Assembly (NCBI RefSeq): GCF_028898845.1
Contig: NZ_CP118574.1
Coordinates: forward strand, 6,235,001 to 6,299,000
Direction: 5' to 3'
DNA length: 64,000 nt
Source: Streptomyces sp. WZ-12
GTDB taxonomy: Bacteria > Actinomycetota > Actinomycetes > Streptomycetales > Streptomycetaceae
The notes under the pieces are model-generated. The model did not search any database and had not been told where the DNA came from. It saw nothing but the letters and a program-made list of their open reading frames with translations. A program made the translations under genes and the position numbers. Shown piece by piece: positions 15,864 through 24,026 of this stretch (position 1 is the stretch's first letter; each line of letters opens with the position of its first letter).

Positions 15864-15881
15864 CCGCCGGGCCGGCCGGGC

Positions 15882-16589
15882 TCACCAGCGCGGGGGCGGC
15901 GGGGCGGCCAGCCCCTCGGCGAGCCGGGCGAGGCGGTCACGGAACCGGCGGTGGTGGCGCGGGGCGGGCCGGCTGTTCTCGCCGGCGGCGGCGCTGACCA
16001 GGTGTTGGACGGTGTCGAGGTCGAGGAGAGGGGCCGGGTCCAGGCCCGGGGGCAGGTTCAGGGGGAGGCCGGGGTTCGCGTCCGGGGTGAGGTCGGGGGC
16101 GGGCTCCGGGGCGTGGCGGGTGGCGGTCCCCGGTGGGGGTGGGGCGGTGGTCAGGGCGTCGTGGGCCAGGGTGTGCAGGTCGCGGTCGCCGGAGTCCAGG
16201 GCGAGCACGGTGGCGCCGTTGCGGCGAGCGTCGTGCACCCGCTCCAACAGGCCGGCGTCCGGTCGTTCCGGCGTCACCACCAGCAGCGTCGCGCCGCGTC
16301 CGGCGGCCGCCAGCCGTCCCGGGCCGACCGCGAGGTGCGGCGGCGCCCCGGCGGGCACCCGGTGGCGGACCAGCGTCGGCGACAGCTCCGGCAGGCCGGA
16401 CCAGGCGGCCTCGTCGTCGAGGTGGGCGGCCAGGTGCCAGGGCTCGTAGCCGGCGCTGCCGACCAGCAGCAGGCCGCCGCCGTGCGGGGCGACCGCGCTC
16501 CGCAGCGAACCGGCGAAGCGGCGGGTGGCCGCGATCCACTCGGTCCCGGCGAGGACCTCGCGCAGCAGGGCGACGCGTACGGCATCCAT
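15882..16589 (-). CDS. Hypothetical protein with possible sugar-isomerase-like fold
   Basis: 235 residues from the ATG at 16589; an upstream start would add a Pro-rich leader. Alternating hydrophobic strands and small-residue turns (GGGLLLVGSAGYEPWHLAAHLDDEA, then GATLLVVTP, then NGATVLALDSGDRDLHTLAHDAL) suggest an SIS-type phosphosugar-binding Rossmann fold, but no family motif is certain. The C-terminal 70 residues are Pro-rich. It lies directly downstream of the sialic-acid lyase in the same direction with a 95-nt gap, so a sugar-related role is possible but inferred. Confidence 0.55.
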   Translation of the reverse strand: MDAVRVALLREVLAGTEWIAATRRFAGSLRSAVAPHGGGLLLVGSAGYEPWHLAAHLDDEAAWSGLPELSPTLVRHRVPAGAPPHLAVGPGRLAAAGRGATLLVVTPERPDAGLLERVHDARRNGATVLALDSGDRDLHTLAHDALTTAPPPPGTATRHAPEPAPDLTPDANPGLPLNLPPGLDPAPLLDLDTVQHLVSAAAGENSRPAPRHHRRFRDRLARLAEGLAAPPPPRW

Positions 16590-16683
16590 GGCGCGGCATG
16601 CTGCCGCACGAGCGGGCCCCGTGGGGCCCGGCGGGCGGGGTGTCACTCGTTCGAGCGGTGGGACGGGGTGGGGCGGTGGCTCC

Positions 16684-17643
16684 TCAGGCGTCGGGGCGCA
16701 GCCCCGCCTCCGTCAGCCGACGTCCCACCTCCGCGATCGAGGCGGCGCTCAGCGGGATCTGCGGGACGGCGGTGTCGGGGTGGGCGATCACGCCGAGCAG
16801 GTGGAGCGCCGCCTTGAAGCCGCCGAGGGCGGAGGAGCTGCGGCCCATGTCGGCCTCCGGGCCGGTGTCGGTGAGGGCGTAGAGGGCGACCAGGCGCTCC
16901 TGTTCGGCGGCGGCCAGGGGCCAGTCGCCGGCGCGGGCGGCGTCGTAGAGCCGGACGTAGCCGGCCGGGTCGACGTTGCCGAGGCCGGGGACGACGCCGT
17001 CGGCGCCGGCCAACAGGGCGGCGTCCGCGGTGAGTTCGGAGCCGGTGAGGACGGCGAAGGCGGGGGCGGGGCCGGTGGCGCGGGCGGTGCGGCCGCCGAG
17101 CGCGACCAGGAGCCGGCGCAGGGTGCCGTCGTCGCCGCTGGAGTCCTTGAGGCCGACGAGGGTGCCGTCCTCGGCCAGTTCGCGGACCAGGGCCGGGGGC
17201 AGCTTGCTGTGCACGGCCGCCGGGATGTCGTAGGCGATCAGGGGCAGGCCGGTGACGGCGCGCAGGTGCCGGTAGTGGGCGGCGATCTCGCGGGGGTGGG
17301 TGCGGGTGTAGAAGGGGGCGGTGGCGACCAAGGCGTCGGCGCCGAGCGCGGCGGCGGTGCGGGCGTGCTCCAGGACGCGGGCGGTGGTGGTGTCGATGAC
17401 CCCGGCGAGGACCGGTACCCGGCCGGCGGCCGCGGTGCGGACCGTCTCCAGGACGGTGGCCCGTTGATGGTTGGTCAGATAGGCCGTCTCGCTGGTGGAG
17501 CCGAGGGCGAACAGGCCGTGGACGCCGGCGTCGAGGAGGTGGCAGACCAGGCGGGTGAGGGAGGCGGTGTCGACCTCGCCGTGCGGGTCGAGCGGGGTGC
17601 ACACCGGGGGGATGACGCCGTGCAGCGGGGCGGGGAGTGCCAT
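16684..17643 (-). CDS. Dihydrodipicolinate synthase/N-acetylneuraminate lyase family protein
   Basis: 319 residues, a class I aldolase TIM barrel. The Schiff-base Lys is in GLKDSSGD, the Tyr in YDIPAAV, and the early substrate loop is GSTSETAYLT. DapA and NanA share this fold. The neighbouring sialidase, GntR regulator and sugar importer favour cleavage of N-acetylneuraminate (or a related 2-keto acid) to pyruvate and an amino sugar over lysine synthesis. The ATG at 17643 has TTGGAG 6 nt upstream. The promoter (TTGACC and TATTGT) is followed by a GACATC palindrome just past the predicted transcription start. Confidence 0.8.
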   Translation of the reverse strand: MALPAPLHGVIPPVCTPLDPHGEVDTASLTRLVCHLLDAGVHGLFALGSTSETAYLTNHQRATVLETVRTAAAGRVPVLAGVIDTTTARVLEHARTAAALGADALVATAPFYTRTHPREIAAHYRHLRAVTGLPLIAYDIPAAVHSKLPPALVRELAEDGTLVGLKDSSGDDGTLRRLLVALGGRTARATGPAPAFAVLTGSELTADAALLAGADGVVPGLGNVDPAGYVRLYDAARAGDWPLAAAEQERLVALYALTDTGPEADMGRSSSALGGFKAALHLLGVIAHPDTAVPQIPLSAASIAEVGRRLTEAGLRPDA

Positions 17644-17671
17644 GGGGGCTCCAAGGGCGGCTCTGAGCTGG

Positions 17672-17691
17672 GACATCGGACCTGGGATGTC
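17672..17691. promoter_or_regulatory. Candidate GntR operator at the lyase promoter
   Basis: Inverted repeat GACATC-N8-GATGTC. On the minus strand a TTGACC element (17730-17735) and a TATTGT element (17705-17710), 19 bp apart, place the transcription start a few bases upstream of this palindrome. GGGACATC recurs at the sialidase promoter. Confidence 0.5.
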
Positions 17692-17810
17692 TCGTGCCGC
17701 GGCCACAATAGGCGTGCGCGCGGGTACCCGGTCAAGGATTCCGGCCCCGGTGCGGGCCGAACGGGGTGGCGGCGCGCGGCACATGAGGCGTGGGAGACGG
17801 AAGAGGGGCG

Positions 17811-18500
17811 ATGGGGATGGCGCGAGCGACGATGACCGAGGACGTCCAGGCGCGGATCAAGCAGTTGATCCTGGACCATGCGTTGGTGCCGGGCGATCCA
17901 CTGCCCACCGAGGCCGGCCTGGTCGCCATGCTCGACGTCAGCCGCAACTCGGTGCGGGAGGCGCTCAAGGCGCTCCAGGCGATGCGGATCGTGGAGATCC
18001 GGCACGGGTTCGGCACCTACGTGGGCGCGCTCAGCCTGGAGCCGTTCGTGGAGGGCATCGCCTTCCGGGCCGCGGTCCGGCACCACCAAGGGGAGCCCAG
18101 CCTCTACGAGTTGATGGAGGTCCGGGAGGCGCTGGAGGCGGGGCTGATCGGCACGGTGGCGCGCGGGGTGTCGGAGCGGGACCTCGCGCGGCTCAAGTCG
18201 CTGGTGGAGCAGATGGCCATGGAGGCGCGCGGCGGCGGGGTGATGAGCCGCACCGACCGGGCCTTCCACCTCGCGCTGTACCGGTCGCTCGGCAACCACC
18301 TGTTGAGCGAGGTGCTGGACGCGTTCTGGGCGGCGCTGAGCCGGGTGCGGGAGGACCTCGCCGAGGGCCGGCCTGATCCGGAGGTGACGTACCGCCAACA
18401 CGCGGACATCGTGGACGCGTTGGAGGCGGGGGACGGCGAGCGGGCGGTGGCGGCGATGCACCGGCACTTCGACGGCATCCGGCGCCGGTTGGCCCCGTAG
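17811..18500 (+). CDS. FadR/GntR family regulator with FCD domain (NanR-like)
   Basis: 229 residues. The winged helix-turn-helix (about 10-75) contains LPTEAGLVAMLDVSRNSVREALKAL and a GFGTYV wing. The FCD ligand domain follows, with REALEAGL, RAFHLALYR and the late HADIVDAL segment that supplies metal-binding residues in this family. It sits between the lyase (divergent) and the sialidase operon (same direction), so it is the likely repressor of both, sensing a sialic-acid-derived ligand. The ATG at 17811 has an AGAGGGG ribosome binding site. Several upstream GTG/ATG codons leave some start uncertainty. Confidence 0.87.
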   Translation: MGMARATMTEDVQARIKQLILDHALVPGDPLPTEAGLVAMLDVSRNSVREALKALQAMRIVEIRHGFGTYVGALSLEPFVEGIAFRAAVRHHQGEPSLYELMEVREALEAGLIGTVARGVSERDLARLKSLVEQMAMEARGGGVMSRTDRAFHLALYRSLGNHLLSEVLDAFWAALSRVREDLAEGRPDPEVTYRQHADIVDALEAGDGERAVAAMHRHFDGIRRRLAP

Positions 18501-18635
18501 GAGCGCGCCCTGGGCGGTCCTTTTTCGGGGCGGGTGTCCCGGGGTTCCGCTATGCCGGGGTCGTCCCGTTCACCGGGATTTCATCCCGCGTCAGTGGTGT
18601 CGTTGCCGACACGGAAACGCGCCATGTGCCGTGCC

Positions 18636-18664
18636 TTGACGGGTAGTTGGGCGCTCTTTATGGT
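18636..18664 (+). promoter_or_regulatory. Promoter of the sialidase-importer operon
   Basis: TTGACG at 18636-18641 and TATGGT at 18659-18664 with 17-bp spacing, one of the best housekeeping-type promoters in the window. The predicted transcription start is near 18671, giving a leader of about 40 nt before the GTG start with AGGGGG. Confidence 0.6.
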
Positions 18665-18668
18665 CCGC

Positions 18669-18685
18669 AGGATAAGGGACATCCT
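18669..18685. promoter_or_regulatory. Candidate operator overlapping the sialidase transcription start
   Basis: AGGAT-N7-ATCCT inverted repeat placed exactly over the predicted start site. It includes GGGACATCC, shared with the lyase promoter. Binding by the adjacent GntR regulator is inferred. Confidence 0.5.
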
Positions 18686-18712
18686 ACGTCCGGCCCGTGC
18701 AGGGGGTGACCC

Positions 18713-19804
18713 GTGACGTATGCCAGCTCCGTGCCGTACCGGGCGGGGACCGAGAGGTATGCCAGCTTCCGGATCCCGGCCGTGGTGCGGGCGCGCTCCG
18801 GGGCGGTGCTGGCGTTCGCCGAGGGGCGGGTCGACTCGGCCGGTGACGCGGGCCACATCGACATCGTGCTCAAGCGCTCCACCGACGGCGGCCGCACCTG
18901 GGGCCCGCTCCGCCGCGTCGCCCGCAACGGCACCGCCACGGCCGGCAACCCCGCCCCCGTGGTCCTCGCCGGCGGCCGGGTGCTCCTGGTCCACGTCCGG
19001 GCCGCCGCCGACGCCACCGAGGACCGGATCTGCCGCGGCCTGGTCCGGCCCGCCGACGGCCGCCGGGTCTGGCTCCAGCACAGCGACGACGACGGTGAGA
19101 ACTGGAGCCCACCGCGGGAGATCACGGACCGGACCAAGCCGCCGGAGTGGCGGTGGTACGCCACCGGGCCGGGGCACGCCCTCCGGTTGCGCCACGGCCC
19201 GCACGCCGGCCGGCTGGTCGTCCCCGCCAACCACTCCGTTCCGCCCACCGCCCCCGGGGACACCGGCACCGAGCCCCGCTACCAGGGCGGGCACCTGCTG
19301 CTCAGCGACGACGACGGCGCCACCTGGCGGATCGGCGCCGCCGGCCTCGGGGCGGCCGCGACCGTCGCGCCCAACGAGACCACCGCCGCCGAACTCCCCG
19401 ACGGCACCGTCTACCTCAACGCCCGCAACGCCGCGACGGCCGCCTGGCGCCGCCTGGACGCGGTCTCGACGGACGGCGGGGAGCGCCTGGCCGCCCCCTT
19501 CCGGCCGCAGGCGGGGCTGGCCGGCCCGCAGGTCCAGGGCAGTGTCCTGCACCTCGACGACCGCGGCGCACTGCTCTTCTCCGGCCCCGCGCACCCCGAC
19601 GCGCGCGCCCTGATGACCGTCCGCGCCAGCCGGGACGGCGGGCTGACCTGGCGGCCGGCGCACACCGTCGACGGGCGGCCGGCAGGCTACGGTGACCTCG
19701 TCCGGCTCGACCGGGACACCGTCGGACTCCTGCACGAGACGGGCGACTTCAGCGCCTACGAGACCCTCACCTTCCGTCGCATCCCCCTGGACGGGCTGGT
19801 GTGA
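18713..19804 (+). CDS. Exo-alpha-sialidase (BNR-repeat, no visible signal peptide)
   Basis: 363 residues, GH33-type six-bladed propeller. FRIP (YASFRIPAVV, residues 16-25) gives the first Arg of the triad. Asp boxes are STDGGRTW, HSDDDGENW, LSDDDGATW and SRDGGLTW. The APNETTAAEL region carries the catalytic Glu position, and later Arg residues complete the triad. It releases terminal sialic acids. The protein starts at the fold without a leader peptide, and the promoter position makes a longer N-terminus unlikely. It would therefore act in the cytoplasm on imported sialosides unless exported by another route. It overlaps the binding-protein gene by GTGA. Confidence 0.87.
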   Translation: MTYASSVPYRAGTERYASFRIPAVVRARSGAVLAFAEGRVDSAGDAGHIDIVLKRSTDGGRTWGPLRRVARNGTATAGNPAPVVLAGGRVLLVHVRAAADATEDRICRGLVRPADGRRVWLQHSDDDGENWSPPREITDRTKPPEWRWYATGPGHALRLRHGPHAGRLVVPANHSVPPTAPGDTGTEPRYQGGHLLLSDDDGATWRIGAAGLGAAATVAPNETTAAELPDGTVYLNARNAATAAWRRLDAVSTDGGERLAAPFRPQAGLAGPQVQGSVLHLDDRGALLFSGPAHPDARALMTVRASRDGGLTWRPAHTVDGRPAGYGDLVRLDRDTVGLLHETGDFSAYETLTFRRIPLDGLV

Positions 19805-21135
19805 CCGGCGCGGGCGCCCCGCGCGGCGCGGTCCGTCGTCGCACGGTCCTGGGCGGGGCGGCGGCGGCCGGGTGCGCGCTCGCCGGCTGCGGCGCCGGCG
19901 GCGCTGGCGCGCCCCGGGTGCGGCGGAGGGGGCAGCGGATCACCCTCACCTTCTGGACCTGGGTGCCGGGCATCGACCGGCCCGTTGACCTGTGGAACCG
20001 CCGCAACCCCGAGGTCCAGGTCAGGGTCGAGAAGGTGTCCGCGGTCAACGGCGAGCAGTACGCGAAGATGCACGCCGCCATCAAGGCCGGCAACCCGCCC
20101 GACCTGGGCCAGATCGAGTTCCCGGTGATCCCCAGCTTCCTGTTGGACAACGGGCTGCGCGACCTCGCCCCACTGGGCGCCGCCCGGCACCGCGGGGCGT
20201 TCCTGGCCTGGCAGTGGCGGCAGTCCGTCTTCGGCCCGGGCATCTACGCCATCCCGCAGGCCAGCGGCCCGATGGGGCTCTTCGTCCGGCAGGACCTCTT
20301 CGACCGGTGGGGCGTGCGGGTGCCGCGGACGTGGGCGGAGTACGCGGTGGCCGCCGAGGCGGTCCGGCGGCACGGCGCCTGGATCGAGACCTTCGCGCCG
20401 ACCAACGGGAACCGCTTCGCCGGCCTGGCCTGGCAGGCCGGCGCCAAGTGGTTCGCCACCCGGGGCGACACGTGGATCGTCCACCTCGACGACGGGCCCA
20501 CCCGCAGGGTCGCCGACTTCTGGGAGGCGCTGGTCCGCCGCGGGCTGGTCAAGACCATCCCGGACCGCCGGGACGCCTGGTACAAGGACCTCCAGACCGG
20601 CGCCATCTCCGCCTGGGTGGGCGCCAGTTGGGGCGACGCCCTGCTGGCCGGCAACGCGCCCGGCACCAAGGGGAGCTGGCGGGCCGCCCCGCTGCCCCAG
20701 TGGCGTCCCGGCGAGCGGGCCTCCGCCAACTGGGGCGGCTCCACCACCGCCGTCTTCGCCGCCGCCCGCTACCCGAGGGACGCCCTGGACTTCGCCCTCT
20801 GGCTGAACACCGACCCGGAGTCGATCGCCCTGCTCCTCAGGGGCGGTTACGGCTTCCCCAGCGTCACGTCCGGCTACCGCCCCGCCGCCCTCGACGCCGA
20901 CCGGGACTTCTTCGGCGGCCAGGCGTACGGGGCGGTCTTCGCCGACGCGGGCGCGCACGTGGACACCAGTTGGCAGTGGGGGCCGGACGTGGACGCGCTC
21001 TTCCAGGACCTCGGGGACGCCCTCACCGACGCGCTCGCGGACGGCAGTTCGTTCCGTTCGGCACTGGCGAAGGTGCAGCGGCGGACCGTCGCCGACCTGC
21101 GGGACAAGGGCCTGAAGGCGGAGGCCGGCGGATGA
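19801..21135 (+). CDS. Sugar ABC transporter substrate-binding lipoprotein
   Basis: 444 residues, GTG start overlapping the sialidase stop. The N-terminus has RRRTVLGG followed by the lipobox LAGC (Cys30), compatible with a Tat-dependent lipoprotein. The mature part is a family-1 extracellular solute-binding protein: LTFWTWVPG, a GQIEFPVIPSFL segment, YAIPQASGPMGLFVRQDLFD and NWGGSTTAVFAA. In this operon the ligand is probably a sialic acid or sialylated oligosaccharide. Delivers substrate to the two permeases encoded next. Confidence 0.87.
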   Translation: MTGAGAPRGAVRRRTVLGGAAAAGCALAGCGAGGAGAPRVRRRGQRITLTFWTWVPGIDRPVDLWNRRNPEVQVRVEKVSAVNGEQYAKMHAAIKAGNPPDLGQIEFPVIPSFLLDNGLRDLAPLGAARHRGAFLAWQWRQSVFGPGIYAIPQASGPMGLFVRQDLFDRWGVRVPRTWAEYAVAAEAVRRHGAWIETFAPTNGNRFAGLAWQAGAKWFATRGDTWIVHLDDGPTRRVADFWEALVRRGLVKTIPDRRDAWYKDLQTGAISAWVGASWGDALLAGNAPGTKGSWRAAPLPQWRPGERASANWGGSTTAVFAAARYPRDALDFALWLNTDPESIALLLRGGYGFPSVTSGYRPAALDADRDFFGGQAYGAVFADAGAHVDTSWQWGPDVDALFQDLGDALTDALADGSSFRSALAKVQRRTVADLRDKGLKAEAGG

Positions 21136-22031
21136 GCGGGCGCCGCGGGCGGGGCGCGCGGGCCGCGGCCGGCTTCGTGCTGCCGTTCCTCGCCCTCTTC
21201 GCGCTGTGCTACCTCGCTCCGGTCTGCTACGCGGTGTGGACCAGCCTGCGGCGCACCGTGCGCACCGGCCCGCTCGGCCTGGGGCGGCAGCACGAGGTGT
21301 TCGCCGGTCTCGCCAACTACGGCCGCGCGTTGGCCGACGACCGATTCCTGGCCGGCTTCGGCCGGGTGCTGCTCTTCGGCGCCGTGCAGATCCCGTTGAT
21401 GACGGCGCTGGCCACCGTCCTTGCGCTGCTCCTGGACAGCGCCGCCGCCCGTTGGGTGCCCTTCTTCCGCGGCGCGTTCTTCCTGCCGTACGGGGTGCCG
21501 GGGGTGATCGCCTCGATCCTGTGGGGCTTCCTCTACGTCCCCGGCCTCAGCCCGTTGGTGCGGATCGCCCAAGCGGTCGGCTGGGACGTCGACTTCCTCT
21601 CCCGGGGCAGCGTGCTGTGGGCCCTCGCCAACATCGTCACCTGGCAGTTCACCGGCTACACCATGCTGGTGCTGATCGCCCAGCTCAAGTCCGTGCCCGG
21701 CGAGTTGTACGAGGCGGCGCGGATCGACGGCGCGAGCGGCTGGCAGGTGGCCCGGCACATCAAACTGCCGCTGATCCGGCCGGCGTTGGTGCTCACCACG
21801 GTCTTCAGCATCATCGGCACCCTCCAACTGTTCGCCGAGCCGATGGTGCTGCGCCCGCTGACCTCCTCCATCGACTCCGGCTACACCCCCAACCTGCACG
21901 CCTACAGCGAGGCGTTCGTCGGCGGCAACGCGCACCGGGCGGCGGCCGAGGCGGTGCTGCTGGCGTTGGTGGCGTGCGCGGCCTCGTTCGGCTTCCTGCG
22001 GCTGGTCGGCGGGCGCGGGAGGCAGCCCTGA
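21132..22031 (+). CDS. Sugar ABC transporter permease, MalF-like
   Basis: 299 residues, ATG overlapping the previous stop by ATGA. Six hydrophobic segments and the cytoplasmic EAA loop (EAARIDGASGWQVARHIKLPLI) that docks the ATPase are visible. It forms the membrane channel with the next permease. No ATPase gene is present in the operon, so a shared MsiK-type ATPase from elsewhere is expected. Confidence 0.9.
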   Translation: MSGRRGRGARAAAGFVLPFLALFALCYLAPVCYAVWTSLRRTVRTGPLGLGRQHEVFAGLANYGRALADDRFLAGFGRVLLFGAVQIPLMTALATVLALLLDSAAARWVPFFRGAFFLPYGVPGVIASILWGFLYVPGLSPLVRIAQAVGWDVDFLSRGSVLWALANIVTWQFTGYTMLVLIAQLKSVPGELYEAARIDGASGWQVARHIKLPLIRPALVLTTVFSIIGTLQLFAEPMVLRPLTSSIDSGYTPNLHAYSEAFVGGNAHRAAAEAVLLALVACAASFGFLRLVGGRGRQP

Positions 22032-22885
22032 TGAGCGCCCAGGCCGCCACGGTCCGCCACCGGATCATCACCGCCTCCCTGTTGGCCGTCGCCGCCCTCT
22101 ATTTCCTGGCGCCCGTCTACTGGTTGGTCGTCTCGGCCACCAAGAGCAGCGCCGATCTCTTCGGCACCTTCGGCTTCTGGTTCTCCGCCCACCCGCGGCC
22201 GGTCCGGTACCTCACCGATGTCCTCGCCTACGACCACGGCGTCTACCTCCGCTGGTTCGCCAACTCCCTGCTGTACGCGGGGCTCGGCGCGCTCTGCGCC
22301 ACCCTGCTGTCGGCCGCGGCGGGCTATGCGCTGGCCAAGTTCCCGTTCCGGGGCCGGGAGACGGTCTTCGGACTGGTGCTGGCCGGGGTGCTGATCCCGA
22401 GCACCGCGCTGGCGCTGCCGCTGTACTTCCTCTTCAGCGCGCTGGGGCTGGCCGACACCTACTGGGCGGTGCTGATCCCCAGTGTGGTCAGCCCGTTCGG
22501 GGTGTACCTGTGCCGGATCTACGCGGCCGCCGCGGTGCCGGACGCGCTGCTGGAGGCGGCCCGGATCGACGGGGCGGGCGAGGGCCGGATCTTCGCCGGG
22601 CTGGGGCTGCGGCTGATGGGGCCGGCGCTGATCACCGTCTTCCTGTTCCAGTTCGTGCACATCTGGAACAACTACTTCCTGCCGCTGGTGATGCTCTCCG
22701 ACTCCGACCTCTACCCGGTCCAACTGGGCCTGACCACCTGGATCGGCTACGCCGACCGGCAGCCGGTTCTCTACCAGTACACGGTCGGCGGCGCGCTGCT
22801 GTCGGTGCTGCCGCTGATGGTCCTGATGACGGTCCTCCAGCGGTACTGGCGCACGGGGTTGACCGAGGGGAGCGTCAAGGCGTGA
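22031..22885 (+). CDS. Sugar ABC transporter permease, MalG-like
   Basis: 284 residues, starting at the last base of the previous stop codon (TGATG arrangement). Six transmembrane segments, ending in the usual MalG-type C-terminus. The EAA loop is EAARIDGAGEGRIFAGLGLRLM. Last gene of the sialidase operon. No hairpin terminator is evident before npdG, 44 nt downstream. Confidence 0.9.
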   Translation: MSAQAATVRHRIITASLLAVAALYFLAPVYWLVVSATKSSADLFGTFGFWFSAHPRPVRYLTDVLAYDHGVYLRWFANSLLYAGLGALCATLLSAAAGYALAKFPFRGRETVFGLVLAGVLIPSTALALPLYFLFSALGLADTYWAVLIPSVVSPFGVYLCRIYAAAAVPDALLEAARIDGAGEGRIFAGLGLRLMGPALITVFLFQFVHIWNNYFLPLVMLSDSDLYPVQLGLTTWIGYADRQPVLYQYTVGGALLSVLPLMVLMTVLQRYWRTGLTEGSVKA

Positions 22886-22912
22886 CCGCGCCGCGAGGGC
22901 CGGGCCGCGGCG

Positions 22913-22929
22913 TGACAGTATCGCTGTCA
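22913..22929. promoter_or_regulatory. Palindrome overlapping the npdG start codon
   Basis: TGACAG-N5-CTGTCA, a perfect 17-bp imperfect-centre palindrome. Its last base is the A of the ATG at 22929. It also contains the candidate -10 element CAGTAT (22916-22921), 7 nt from the start, with no ribosome binding site. A bound repressor would occlude both promoter and start. Confidence 0.5.
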
Positions 22930-23684
22930 TGACTACTTCTGACGCTGCTGCGACCCCGTCCGCGACCCCGTCCGCCGGTTCGTCCGACGCCGCCAAGCCG
23001 GCCGCCCGCGACCCCTGGGCCCTGCCCGACGTCTCCGGCCTGGTGATCGGTGTGCTCGGCGGCACCGGCGACCAGGGCCGCGGCCTGGCCTACCGGTTCG
23101 CCCGGGCCGGCCACAAGGTGATCATCGGCTCCCGGGCCGCCGAGCGCGCCCAAGCGGCCGCCGCGGAGCCCCTGTTGGGCGGCCTGGGCGTGGAGGGCGC
23201 CGCCAACGCCGACTGCGCGCGGCGCAGCGACGTGGTGATCGTCGCGGTGCCCTGGGAGGGCCACGCCAAGACGTTGGAGGCGCTCCGCGAGGAACTGGCC
23301 GGCACGTTGGTGATCGACTGCGTCAACCCGCTCGGCTTCGACAAGAAGGGCGCCTACGCGCTCAAGCCGGAGGAGGGCAGCGCCGCCGAGCAGGCCGCCG
23401 CGCTGCTGCCGGAGTCCCGGGTCACCGCAGCGTTCCACCACCTCTCCGCGGTGCTGCTCCAGGACCCGGAGATCGCCGAGATCGACACCGACGTGATGGT
23501 GCTGGGCGAGAGCCGGGCCGACACCGACCTGGTGCAGGCGCTGGCCGGCCGCATCCCGGGGATGCGCGGGGTCTTCGCCGGCCGGCTGCGCAACGCCCAC
23601 CAGGTCGAGTCGCTGGTCGCCAACCTGATCTCGGTCAACCGCCGCTACAAGGCGCACGCCGGGCTGCGGGTCACCGACGTCTGA
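22929..23684 (+). CDS. npdG: NADPH-dependent F420 reductase (F420:NADP oxidoreductase)
   Basis: 251 residues. Transfers hydride between F420H2 and NADP+, linking deazaflavin and pyridine nucleotide pools, in the cytoplasm. The nucleotide-binding motif GVLGGTGDQGRGLAYRF and the GSR segment for the NADP phosphate are in the first 85 residues. DVVIVAVPWEGH, VIDCVNPL, AFHHLSA and RNAHQVESLVANLISVN are typical of the family. The first 35 residues are an Ala/Thr/Pro extension not needed for the fold. It has a predicted leaderless start and a strong terminator behind it. Confidence 0.9.
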   Translation: MTTSDAAATPSATPSAGSSDAAKPAARDPWALPDVSGLVIGVLGGTGDQGRGLAYRFARAGHKVIIGSRAAERAQAAAAEPLLGGLGVEGAANADCARRSDVVIVAVPWEGHAKTLEALREELAGTLVIDCVNPLGFDKKGAYALKPEEGSAAEQAAALLPESRVTAAFHHLSAVLLQDPEIAEIDTDVMVLGESRADTDLVQALAGRIPGMRGVFAGRLRNAHQVESLVANLISVNRRYKAHAGLRVTDV

Positions 23685-23697
23685 GCCGTCCGCTGAG

Positions 23698-23724
23698 CTC
23701 CCCCGCCCGGTACGGGCGGGGGAG
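23698..23724 (+). terminator. Terminator of npdG
   Basis: 12-bp perfect stem CTCCCCCGCCCG at 23698-23709 and its complement at 23713-23724, with a 3-nt loop, 13 nt after the npdG stop codon. Confidence 0.8.
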
Positions 23725-23794
23725 GGGGCGGCGCGAGCGTCGCGGGGCATTTGGGACACTGGTGCCGACCGCACGACCGACAGGAGTCGACCCC

Positions 23795-24013
23795 ATGCCC
23801 TCGCTGCCCCCGCCCGGACCGGACCGGCGCCTCGCGCTGCTCTCCCTCGCCGTGTGCCTGCTCGCCGCCGCCGCGGCGGTGGTGTCCTTCGTCCGGGGCA
23901 GCTTCGTGGGCATCGTCTGGGTCCTGATGGCCGGCGTCTCCAGCAACATGGCGTGGTTCTACCTGCGCAGGGCGAAGCTGGCCCGGGCCCGCCAGGCGGA
24001 GGCGTCCGGCTGA
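23795..24013 (+). CDS. Small two-helix membrane protein of unknown function
   Basis: 72 residues from the ATG at 23795 with an AGGAG ribosome binding site. Two hydrophobic segments (about 12-30 and 36-52: LALLSLAVCLLAAAAAVVSF and GIVWVLMAGVSSNMAWFYL), followed by a basic Ala/Arg tail. Resembles small conserved Streptomyces membrane proteins without known role. The stop is 13 nt from the convergent M50 protease stop. Confidence 0.65.
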   Translation: MPSLPPPGPDRRLALLSLAVCLLAAAAAVVSFVRGSFVGIVWVLMAGVSSNMAWFYLRRAKLARARQAEASG

Positions 24014-24026
24014 CCCGCCGGGGCCC

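Noticed and set aside
16684..17643. Lysine-pathway dapA
   Set aside because: The neighbouring sialidase, GntR regulator and sugar importer fit a sialic-acid lyase better; the fold alone cannot decide.
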